Shown: positions 1 through 6,811, numbered from the stretch's first letter. The stretch: 10,364 nucleotides of DNA from Kalaharituber pfeilii (GCA_015179045.1 WHUZ01000351.1:1-10364), one strand, 5' to 3'. Numbers and translations are program-made. Notes: generated by a model from the sequence alone, not told the origin.

Positions 1-154
1 TACAAAAGATATTAATGAACAAGTACTATACAGTATGGTATACCAAATTGCTTAGCTATAAAAGATAACCTTACTAACCTACCAAAGGGTCAACGATACT
101 CTCGACTCAACTTAGTAGGTCTTCGAGATGAAGGACCTTTAATACGGGAGGTGA
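1..154 (+). pseudogene. pol: 3' tail of an upstream LTR-retrotransposon pol gene
   Basis: This stretch runs directly into the polypurine tract and 5' tip of LTR1, which is where the end of pol lies in Ty3/gypsy elements. One frame (codons from about 88 to 160) is open across the last 24 codons, reads KGQRYSRLNLVGLRDEG and then REVML, and stops inside the LTR tip. A different frame further upstream loosely resembles a chromodomain core (Tyr-rich, W at 'VWYTKL'), but this is weak. What is seen is an open tail abutting a PPT and LTR. That it belongs to a fourth element copy lying mainly outside the window is inference. Its sequence does not obviously match the tail of unit A before LTR2, perhaps because of decay. 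Confidence 0.5.
146..151 (+). other. Polypurine tract before LTR1
   Basis: The run GGGAGG is followed by TGA and then the LTR tip TGTTATAGC. The same arrangement (GAGAGGG, TAA, TATTATAGC) stands before LTR2. In LTR retrotransposons a purine run at this place primes plus-strand DNA synthesis. Confidence 0.6.
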
Positions 155-718
155 TGTTATAGCTAAAGATAAAGACCTACTAAATATCTAGAAGGTACCA
201 CCTCTGTATTATTATAAGATGTATCTAATCAATACTAGGTAAATTACAGTACACTTTGGTTGTTCGGTAGTTATCTTATAGATATGTATATTGATTCTTG
301 TATGTATACTGTACTAATACATGCACAGTGCTTATGAAGTAACTGGCATTGCTTACAATACCTTTACTAATAATGTACAGTTGCAATATAGATAACACTT
401 CGCTCACTTATTAGTTCTGGAAAGGAGATCTATATTATCATATGTTTCTATTATATTACTATTTCTATATTTACTTATCTATTTTATGAGATAGTATTAT
501 TATGTTATAGTCATGTTATTAATGGTTGATAAGTTATGTATGACAGGTACTTAATATATAAGCCTTAGCTTTCACTATTAGTTATGAAGAATTAAGATAC
601 TAGTAGTGTCCTAAATTTTACTTAAACTCTATGTTTGTCATATACCTTTCACCTGCTCTTCTTAGTCACTCACCTTTAGCCATACTATATATACCGGACC
701 ACTACTGCTTAGCAATGT
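155..718 (+). repeat. LTR1 of a Ty3/gypsy-type retrotransposon
   Basis: The left end is TGTTATAGCTAAAG, matching the left ends of LTR3 (TGTTATAGCTAAG) and LTR2 (TATTATAGCTAAGG). The next 100 bases resemble LTR3 clearly: both contain GGAAGTACCACC-like and CACTAGGTAA-like blocks at matching positions (near 190-242 here and 6200-6253 in LTR3). A TATA box and the shared block GAAGAATTAAGATACTAGTAG lie about two thirds of the way in. The right end is uncertain. The inverted tip seen in LTR2 (TAGCTATAATA) seems shortened here to TTAGCAATG, and four bases later comes AGTGCCTA, which also follows LTR2. Length is about 560 bases against 659 for LTR2. Confidence 0.8.
555..561 (+). promoter_or_regulatory. 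TATA box of LTR1
   Basis: TATATAA lies 31 bases upstream of the block GAAGAATTAAGATACTAGTAG. The same pair at 27-32 base spacing occurs in LTR2 and LTR3. That is the usual TATA-to-start distance, so the block probably marks the retroelement transcription start (start of R). The spacing is observed; promoter function is inferred. Confidence 0.5.
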
Positions 719-721
719 TGA

Positions 722-1822
722 AGTGCCTAGTAGTAACATCTTCTATCTCCTTATTACCCTATAAGTTAGGTAATATTATAGGGCATTTCTCTTCTTCTTT
801 ACCTCCTGTGAAAATTTCTCCCTCCAGAAAAGTTTGATAGGGATAAAAAAGAGCTTGACAATTTTCTTCTTAGTCTAATAATAGATTAGAAGTTTGTGAA
901 TTACTACTAATAATGAAATCTCCTACTTGGAGAACCCTACCCTTACCTTTTCTATTGGAACCCCTTAGTATTATATGTAACAGCTCTCACCCTACTGTAT
1001 ATAACCTTTCTGAACTTCTTAGCTAGTGCTAAGGCTGCTCAAAATATTCGGATACAAGTAGTAGAGTAAGATGCAGAATTTGGTAACTAAAATCAATAAA
1101 GTATTAGTGTAATAATATAGTAAAGACTACTGACTCTGACCTCATTTCTGACATTTCTGCCACCATTCAAAAGATGTCCGAAAGCTTCTAGTAGATTATT
1201 TTGAGTATCAAAGCTACTAGAACTAATAGAAGTTTTGATTATTAAAACTACAAGAAAGCCTGAAGATAAGTACTTTACTTCCTCTACTACTATAATAAAT
1301 ATTACCTCCATTAGCAGCAGTTCTATGATACAGCTATCTTCACTTCCAAAGAATAAAGAGAGTAATGATATACTTACAGAACTAAGTTAGAGAAAAGGTA
1401 ACTAATATATCAGGTATAAGATTATGTCATATTGCGAAAAAAAGTAGTATAAATCTAAACTAAAGCCAAAGAAGAAAGATAAAGGGGAAGTAAAATATTC
1501 TAGAGGTATGAATTCACTCTCTTGTCTAGCCCAAAAGAAGACAAAGACAGACTCTAGCTACTTCATAGGTCACTAATGGATTCGAGAGGATTACTAAACT
1601 GTCTAAGTTATAGTAGATAGGGATTCTGCTTAGTATATAGGACTTTCTGCTATAGCAACCTCCTCAGTTGTGAGGTAAAATTCAAAACTAGGAAGACTAT
1701 TAGAGCTATTATGGACTGTGTGGCTTCTATATTAATTGTTTCCTTAGCAGACTAGGTAAGAAGTTGTAAAATAAGGTCATAAAGTAAGATCTGTGATAAT
1801 TAAGATTCTTATAAATCTGTCA
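722..1822 (+). pseudogene. gag: gag remnant of unit A (mostly unrecognisable)
   Basis: By position, after LTR1 and before pol, this should be gag, the structural protein of the virus-like particle. The only convincing piece is near 805-885. One frame gives PVKISPSRK, and after a one-base shift at about 832 the next frame gives FDRDKKELDNFLLSL. This resembles the start of many fungal gag proteins (a Lys/Pro lead-in, F-D-G-x-(R/K), then L-x-x-F-L). Downstream there are only short open pieces, such as a Leu/Ala-rich stretch around 985-1070 and the segment TTDSDLISDISATIQKMSES around 1125-1185, broken by TAG and TAA. I recognise no zinc knuckle. The 68-codon frame at 631-837 begins inside the LTR, so its Met start should not be trusted. 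Confidence 0.45.
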
Positions 1823-1874
<52 letters not shown>

Positions 1875-1888
1875 TGTTTTTGTTTTCG
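1823..1888. repeat. (TTTTCG)11 microsatellite
   Basis: Eleven consecutive 6-base units are present. Nine read TTTTCG and two, the ninth and tenth, read TTTTTG. The unit is two codons long, so expansion would keep frame if it were coding (FS, FR or FV on the + strand). It lies between the gag remnant and the pol remnant of unit A. Confidence 0.95.
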
Positions 1889-1974
1889 TTTCTCATATCC
1901 TAGTTCCTAATTCTATTTCCTTTGCTTTAGATTATATGCCTTCTATTAGTATTTTGAGAAAATCTAATAAGGCA

Positions 1975-2262
1975 TTTATTAATTTTATTTTAGCTTCTAT
2001 TCTGAACTTCTGCCAGATAGATTAAGAAATTTGTTTTTGATTTTGATGCTAAAGTTATAGATATTAGTGGATATATTATTAATTATGTCCAAGTCAATGG
2101 TATTCTAGAAAAGCTTGATAAGTCTTTATTAATTTTGTTTTATCTTTTGTTCTGAACTCTTATCAAGAGAATAAGGAATTTGTCCTTAAGTTTAATACTA
2201 AAGTTATGAATATCAATAAATATATTATTGTATATTAGATGCATTTGTATTAAAGTACTTTC
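1975..2262 (+). repeat. Tandem 150-bp duplication upstream of RT (protease position)
   Basis: TTTATTAATTTT at 1975 recurs at 2125, and similarity continues for about 130 bases at roughly three quarters identity by eye. The first copy carries one extra base near 2010-2020, so the offset falls to 149 further on (AAGAAATTTG at 2024 against AAGGAATTTG at 2173). In translation the copies give related peptides, KAFINFILASILN and VFINFVLSFVLNS, then KKFVFDFDAKVID and KEFVLKFNTKVMN. Fifty codons is an in-frame unit. The second copy shares the frame of the following pre-RT segment. The position corresponds to the protease of other gypsy elements, but I see no D-[ST]-G motif, so the protease assignment is only positional. 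Confidence 0.7.
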
Positions 2263-2343
2263 TGTTTTTCTGATGACACTTTTAAAGAGAGTAATATTTT
2301 ATTAATTAATGAATGTAAGCACTAGCACTAACTATATATGAAT

Positions 2344-2990
2344 GTTTTTTCTAAGGAATAGGTATACTGCTTACCTCCTTACCAAAGCTAGGATCATAGA
2401 ATCCTTTTTAAGGCCCCATATATGAAGTCTTTTTATAGTTTAGTATATCTAGAAATAAAATGAAGCCCTTCAGAGGTATATTGTCGAACACCTACTAGTA
2501 GGAAAGATATAAAAGTTAAGGTCAAAAGTAGCTTCACTAGTATTTTTAGAAGAAAGATAGATTCCTTTAACTATATATTAATTATAAGAGTACTAAATAA
2601 ACTTACCATTTCGAACAAACACCCATTGCTCTTAATATTAGAACTCCTCAAAGAAGACTCAAGGTAGTAAATAGAGCATTAAACTTGATCTTAAGAACAG
2701 GTACTACTCTATGTAGATTAAGTTACACAATAAATGGTGGCTATCAAATATAGCCAAAGACATATTTAAAGTACTTAGTCATATCTCTCGAACTCATCAA
2801 CATACCTGCCTTTTTCAAAGAGATAATAGATGAGATCTCTACTTGTATTAGTAGAGTTATTTAGTACCTAGACTCTCAATCTATAAAGGCAAGTCTAAAT
2901 GAGACTATAAAAGGATAGTGGAAAAGTGCTTGCTAAGATTAAGCCAATATGGGCTTATAGTATAAGTTCCATATGCATGAAACTATGTTT
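2344..2990 (+). pseudogene. pol: Reverse transcriptase remnant of unit A
   Basis: Reverse transcriptase would copy element RNA into DNA in the virus-like particle. The pre-RT lead-in (2344-2440) reads VFSKE, stop, VYCLPPYQS, stop, DHRILF, matching the gypsy pattern VFSKE...LPPHRP.DH.I.L. The fingers (2527-2660, same frame) read SSFTSIFRRKIDSF then VLNKLTISNKHPLLLILELL, the counterpart of '...FVKKKDGSLR...RGLNKxTIKNRYPLPLI.ELL'. The frame shifts near 2700 (LHNKWWLSNIAK) and again before 2772. There it reads YLVISLELINIPAFFKEIID, the counterpart of 'YLVMPFGLTNAPATFQ.FIN', then YLDS at 2865-2876 in place of YLDD. Three frames and many TAG/TAA stops are involved. Domain order and several motifs align in series, so RT identity is secure; activity is excluded. 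Confidence 0.85.
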
Positions 2991-3186
2991 TTTTAGTCAT
3001 TTTATTGTTGGCCTCAAGATTAAGATATACCTAGTCAAACTCTCTACCATTTGTGACTAGTTATAGCTGATAAAGAAAGTGTGAGCCTTCTAGACTTTGT
3101 AAACTACTGCTACTAATTCGTCCTCAACTACTACTCCTAACTTAATTTATTCTACTATAACCCAACTACTTATGAGCCTTAACTAG

Positions 3187-3625
3187 AAACATACCTTTTA
3201 TTTAGGAGGAGTAGAGTAGCAAGCTGCTTTTATAGAACTTCAAGACAAGTTTATTAGTGCCCTTATCCTACAATAGTTTGATCAATCCCTGCCCATAATT
3301 AGGAAACTGACTGCTTAGACTAGGTACTCACTGGCATCTTAAGCTTAAGAATGATATTACCATCCTTTACTTCTATAAGTATCACTCCTGAATACTGACT
3401 CCTACCAAACAAAAACTGCTCTATCTATAATAACGAACTCTTAGTAATTCTTTATTATATAAATAGAGAATAGAGTTATTAGGAACTAAGTTCACTATCT
3501 TTATTAACTACATACTTTACTATCAAATAATACTTCAACAACCAGCAAGCTAACTAAAGCTGACTTTATAAATTTAATTACGTCAGCCTAATAGTAAAGC
3601 AGATCCTTTCTCTTGATGAACATGT
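3187..3625 (+). pseudogene. pol: RNase H remnant of unit A
   Basis: RNase H removes the RNA strand during reverse transcription. The junction with RT is seen at 3187-3285 as QAAFIELQDKFISALILQ (gypsy pattern '.AF.ELK.kF.SAPIL.hFD'). After a shift, 3303 onward gives ETDCLD (first catalytic Asp kept) and later NCSIYNNELLVILYYI at 3414-3461 (pattern 'NY.IYDKELLAIV.A', catalytic Glu kept). At 3491 a third frame reads FTIFINYILYYQ, where the usual T-D-H is I-N-Y; Asp to Asn fits a TpG to TpA change. The module ends with NSKADPFSL near 3590-3612 (pattern 'N.KADALSRR'). A TAG-type stop replaces the conserved Trp of 'QARW' (reads QQPAS, stop). Confidence 0.8.
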
Positions 3626-3829
3626 AAAGTACAAGATATGTAGACTAATATCTCTAGAGTCAACTATGATAAATAAGTAAGGAACAATGATAGGCTAGGT
3701 ACTTAAAGCATATTGACTGAAAGTAATAATAATAATACTACAATAGTAATATAGCTTGATACTGGGGTATGTATTGAACTCCTTTTTTGGAACTTCTACT
3801 AAGTTGCCCATTATATTATTTATTATATA

Positions 3830-4285
3830 GCCTACTTGAAGGCCAAAGCTGACCAACATTTGAGGTAATCTAAACTTATACTAATACCTACTAGTATGAA
3901 GTCTTGGGAGAAGATAGCTATAGACTAGCTTTAATACTATTTTAGTTATCACAAACCAGTTCACTGAAATATAGTGCTATATTATATACTGGTTAAAAAC
4001 ACTTTAATAACTCAAGATATTGCTAATACCTTTAATGACATTATTAAGTATTTTAGTCTACCTTACTATATCACTTCTGAATATGTACTATAATTTACCT
4101 TAACCCTTCTAAAAGATATTATAAAACTTCAACTCTATACTACTTACTACCTCCAGACCGACAGAGTCACTGATATGTAATATGTGGTATTACAGAGAGT
4201 GTGTAATATAGACTTCCAAATAGTATCTCTATATCTACTATAACTAAACTATAGCAAAGATGACGAGACTTAGAAAACAGTTAAA
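3830..4285 (+). pseudogene. pol: Integrase remnant of unit A
   Basis: Integrase would insert the cDNA into the genome. All motifs lie in one frame over 450 bases with only stop interruptions. AYLKAKADQHLR corresponds to the segment after the zinc-binding HHCC domain ('C.K.KAdrH.P.G.L'). SMKSWEKIAID at 3893-3925 matches 'PW..I.mDFI' and keeps the first catalytic Asp. FNDIIKYFSLPYYITSEY at 4031-4084 matches 'f.d.I.r.hGLP..IvSDRG', with Asp replaced by Glu. QTDRVTD at 4154-4174 matches 'HPQTDGQTER', with Glu replaced by Asp. The catalytic triad thus reads D-E-D. A TAA stands where 'QF' normally follows SDRG, as expected from CAA. Confidence 0.85.
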
Positions 4286-4676
4286 AATCTTTTTAGATCA
4301 TTAGAATCTGTCAAAGAGTTTTACAATTAATATCTAAGGAAGTCTTTAGGACTCTATAGTCTAATAAAGTATTAATAGCTCATGGGACAGAGCATCTCAT
4401 ACAAATGGGAATTCTGTATAGTTATACTACTTGTATAGTTCATTAACATGAGTATCTTTTCCTTATAAAGACTTTTTCATACTAAGTTTTGTCTTTGAGA
4501 AGGTTCTTAGTAGCTTACTAATGATAAGTAAAAGACACATCAGTCTTACTATTAACTGTATTTCAGCTTATATATTATATCACATATAAGATATGTTGAT
4601 AGCTAAAGTATAAGACTCATAATCCCAATTGGTTTAGTTTTAGATTAGTAATCATTACTTAGGACAAGTACTATAA
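4286..4676 (+). pseudogene. Unrecognised 3' part of unit A pol
   Basis: About 390 bases lie between the integrase core and the polypurine tract, where the integrase C-terminal domain and, in chromoviruses, a chromodomain would lie. Translation in all forward frames gives only short pieces broken by TAG and TAA. AYILYHI near 4569-4590 could be a relic of the 'AY.L.LP...IH.VFHVSLL' segment, but this is weak. I see no chromodomain. Confidence 0.4.
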
Positions 4677-4678
4677 AC

Positions 4679-4685
4679 GAGAGGG
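4679..4685 (+). other. Polypurine tract before LTR2
   Basis: GAGAGGG is followed by TAA and the LTR tip TATTATAGC, in the same arrangement as before LTR1 (GGGAGG, TGA, TGTTATAGC). It fixes the left edge of LTR2 at 4689 rather than at the duplicate tip at 4756. Confidence 0.6.
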
Positions 4686-4688
4686 TAA

Positions 4689-5347
4689 TATTATAGCTAA
4701 GGTGGAAACTTGCTTACTATTGTACTAAGGAGTAAGAGTTCTACTACTAATTAGCTGCTATAGCTAAAGGTAAAAACTTACCTACTAAGAGAAAAATGCT
4801 GACTCTGTTACTAAATATAAGACTAATACTGATTAACTAAACTAATTACCTATTAGGTTTGACTGTTGATTCTTATATCATTTAGATAGGACAGTACTAT
4901 AAAAGGGTATATTATTTGGAATATAGCTTGATACATATATTCGAGTTACAGAAGCTTTATTTATATATACATATGCATTAGTATATTCATTATCTTTATT
5001 TTATACTATTTTTATATATTTTTGTTTTATATATCTATTACTATAATATTGGTATTGATAAGGAATTGCCATAGGGCTAGCTAATTATTTATTTGTTGAC
5101 TCCTCATATATAGCTACATTAAAGTCTATATAAGTACTGGCTGGCAATAGTATAGTTAGAAGAATCAAGACACTAGTAGTATTCTTTTAGTTTTTCTATA
5201 ACTCTGAACCTATTATTCTCTCAATATACTTATAAATTATTCTGCTCTACTGCATACTCTCTACCAAGTAGCTGCCCTTCTGATCTGCCATATATATACC
5301 CTATAGCTATTCTAAATTATTGTATTTATCCTACTATAGCTATAATA
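4689..5347 (+). repeat. LTR2 of the same family
   Basis: The left tip TATTATAGCTA (4689-4699) and right tip TAGCTATAATA (5337-5347) are perfect 11-base inverted complements, which defines a 659-base LTR. The canonical TG...CA ends read TA...TA; both changes are what RIP makes of TpG and CpA. The left end is duplicated: TGCTATAGCTAAAGGTAAAA at 4756 repeats the tip 67 bases on and resembles the LTR1 start better than the outer copy does. TATATAA at 5127 and the block GAAGAATCAAGACACTAGTAG at 5159 match LTR1 and LTR3. It serves both as the 3' LTR of unit A and as the 5' LTR of the short unit that follows. Confidence 0.85.
5127..5133 (+). promoter_or_regulatory. TATA box of LTR2
   Basis: TATATAA lies 32 bases before the conserved block GAAGAATCAAGACACTAGTAG at 5159, matching the LTR1 arrangement. 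Confidence 0.5.
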
Positions 5348-5361
5348 TTTGATACTATCTA

Positions 5362-5940
5362 GTGCCTACTAGAGCTAGAACTTCTCATACTTATAACAGT
5401 CTCATGCTCAATAAGAACTATAAGGTAGGGCATGAGGAGGAGCAGTACTCATACTATCAGTACTTGGCAGAGGAGATTCTTTAGGAGAGCTTTCCAGAGA
5501 AGTACTCTAGACTTGAGTTAGGCCAAGAAGGCTACGCTGGCTATTGTTGTAGTTATGGTATAGCTACTGATTCGAATGATAACTGCTGGAGCATCTGTCC
5601 TTATATACTTACTAGTAGCTGGGCAACATAGGTTACTATATTTTATAGTTTTTGCTAGCTTTAAAAGAGAGAAGTAGATACATTATCTTGAAACTCTTTT
5701 GCCAGAAGATCTATATACTTATAGGCTTAGATAATCTGTATTCACTTGCTTATTATGGAGGGTGGCAGTATCTCTAGAGAGAGGTTCTCAAGAGTAAGAA
5801 GGTAGCAGATGTATCTTTAGGTACTGATATTGTAGAGGCAGGGTAGTATGTATAAGAGTAGTATAATATTACAGGTGTAAGGAGCTAGGCTCCAGTAGAT
5901 GCTAGAAGGTAATAGATATTACAGCTACAGAGGTGTATAT
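5362..5940 (+). pseudogene. Decayed, unrecognised reading frame in the short unit
   Basis: The frame starting at 5362 (GTG CCT ACT AGA GCT) can be read for about 190 codons with roughly a dozen stops, mostly TAG, as expected if Gln/Trp codons were hit by RIP. Its first 89 codons (to 5628) hold a single TAG, at 5482. The readable peptide is hydrophilic and of ordinary protein composition, with pieces GHEEEQYSYYQYLAEEIL, ESFPEKYSRLELGQEGYAGY and SNDNCWSICPYILTSSWAT, including Cys and Trp. This makes chance openness unlikely. I do not recognise a family. It sits where gag would be, but lacks the FDG-type lead-in seen in unit A. No ATG is visible at the expected start. Confidence 0.5.
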
Positions 5941-6088
5941 TCAATAGGCTAGAGTTACTATAGAGCTCTATATACTGTTGGCTAGAAAAGCTATAGAGGC
6001 ATATATACTGCAGGCTGAGATGGCCATAGAGGCATATATGCTATGAGCCAAAGAAGCTATGAAGGTATATATACTATAGGTTAGAAAG
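5924..6088 (+). repeat. Five 33-bp tandem repeats (11-codon units)
   Basis: The units run 5924-5956, 5957-5989, 5990-6022, 6023-6055 and 6056-6088, with no gaps. On the + strand, in the second frame, each encodes a variant of AIEAYILQAEM; units 2 and 3 read TIELYILLARK and AIEAYILQAEM. Units 1, 4 and 5 contain a TAG or TGA in the second half. Regular 11-residue alternation of hydrophobic and charged residues suggests an originally helical, coiled-coil-like segment. The frame differs by one from the preceding decayed frame, so a frameshift lies near 5900-5924. An opposite-strand open frame over this interval (5968-6309) is a by-product of the repeat. Confidence 0.85.
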
Positions 6089-6338
6089 GGAGCTATTTTC
6101 CATAGAGTATATAGTAGAATGAAGTAATTTACAGGCATAATGAGAAAATAATAGGTTTCAGAGTAATTGTTATAGCTAAGATAAGACTTACAGAGTCGGT
6201 TCTGGAAGTACCACCAGAGACGTATACTAAAGATATAACTGATTACCACTAGGTAACATCTACTAATAAATGGCAGTTGCCTACTAAAGTGTATATTGAA
6301 GTTGCACATGGCCTATCAATATATGTACATGCATTATA

Positions 6339-6574
6339 GACCTTCCTAATACATGTTTCTATTACATTCATACCTTTCCGGCTACCGCAGACCTTCCTAA
6401 CGCATGCCTCCATTATGTTCACACCTTTCCGTCTACTGTAGACCTTTCTAATGTATGCCTCCATTACGTCCAGGCCTTTCCAGCTACCACGGACCTTTCT
6501 AATGCATGCTTCTATTACGTTTACACCTTTCCTGCTATTACGAACCTTCCTGATACGTGTTTTCTATTACGTTT
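6339..6574. repeat. 51-bp tandem array within LTR3 (4.6 units)
   Basis: The units run 6339-6389, 6390-6440, 6441-6491 and 6492-6542, plus a partial unit 6543-6574. Each starts GACCTTCCTAA or a close variant, then GCATGCCTCCATTACGTT, then CACCTTTCCGGCTACCGC. The length is divisible by three, and frames on both strands stay open across several units (17-residue repeats, for instance NACLHYVHTFPAT on the + strand), which follows from the period and does not prove coding. Many differences between units are CpG to TpG or CpA. The array sits upstream of the TATA-like box, in the U3 region where LTR enhancers usually lie. Confidence 0.85.
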
Positions 6575-6649
6575 CTCTGTCTATATGCCTTAGTATATTT
6601 ATTATCATATTACTATTAATTGACTAGTCATCTATGATGGCTAGAAGTC

Positions 6650-6657
6650 TATATCAA
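6650..6657 (+). promoter_or_regulatory. TATA-like box of LTR3
   Basis: TATATCAA is 27 bases upstream of GAAGGAAATCAAGATATAAG, the LTR3 version of the block that follows the TATA boxes of LTR1 and LTR2 at 31-32 bases. It is weaker than the TATATAA of the other two. Confidence 0.4.
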
Positions 6658-6811
6658 TAAACTAAACAGTTAGCTAGAAGGAAATCAAGATATAAGCAGT
6701 GTTCTAAGTTGAACTCTTACTTAATGCTCTCGTGTAATCTTTTGTCATCTGCTTCGCTACCTTTGTAAATCTGGAGTCGCTTTAAAAGTCAGTCTTATGA
6801 GCCCAGTAACA

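Larger units (their letters stand above)
155..5347 (+). mobile_element. Unit A: degenerate Ty3/gypsy element, LTR1 to LTR2
   Basis: A full LTR-gag-pol-LTR structure of about 5.2 kb lies on one strand. The order RT, RNase H, zinc-binding-like segment, integrase is diagnostic of Ty3/gypsy (Metaviridae-type) rather than copia, where integrase precedes RT. All frames are interrupted by stops and shifts, and catalytic residues are missing, so the unit is inactive. LTR2 is also the left LTR of the next unit. No flanking target-site duplication can be assigned, because both outer flanks of this unit are other element copies rather than host DNA. Confidence 0.85.
4689..6811 (+). mobile_element. Short unit LTR2 to LTR3 with 820-bp internal region
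   Basis: Two direct LTRs of one family enclose only about 820 bases (5348-6167). No RT, RNase H, integrase or protease motif can be read in it. LTR2 is followed at a 13-base distance by AGTGCCTACTAG, much as LTR1 is followed by AGTGCCTAGTAG, so the primer-binding/leader side appears kept. The bases before LTR3 (CAGAGTAAT) keep a trace of the PPT side. The unit could be a non-autonomous derivative (LARD/TRIM-like) or the product of a deletion. What is seen is the LTR pair and the short interior; the origin is inference. Confidence 0.65.
6168..6811 (+). repeat. LTR3 of the same family, 5' LTR of unit B
   Basis: The left tip TGTTATAGCTAAGATAAGAC at 6168 matches LTR1 (TGTTATAGCTAAAGATAAAG) almost base for base, and the following 90 bases keep the GGAAGTACCACC and CACTAGGTAA blocks. 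A TATA-like TATATCAA at 6650 precedes GAAGGAAATCAAGATATAAG at 6677, corresponding to GAAGAATYAAGAYACTAGTAG in LTR1 and LTR2. The right end is tentatively at CCCAGTAACA (6811), giving 644 bases against 659 for LTR2, but CACTAACA at 6822 is an alternative. The LTR differs from its relatives by carrying a 51-bp tandem array in its U3 part. Confidence 0.7.

Noticed and set aside
1093..1311. 72-codon frame on the - strand
   Set aside because: It lies inside the gag position of unit A, has low-complexity Ser/Ile/Val content and no motif; all element coding is on the + strand.
5348..5361. Primer binding site immediately after LTR2 (TTTGATACTATCTAGTGCC)
   Set aside because: The position is right, but I could not match it to a specific tRNA 3' end by eye, so it is not listed as a feature.
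5968..6464. Overlapping - strand frames of 113 and 71 codons
   Set aside because: They run through the 33-bp and 51-bp arrays, whose lengths are multiples of three, so openness is copied from unit to unit. No recognisable domain.
6339..6574. CRISPR-like array
   Set aside because: The units are contiguous 51-bp tandem repeats without unique spacers, in a fungal-type retroelement context.
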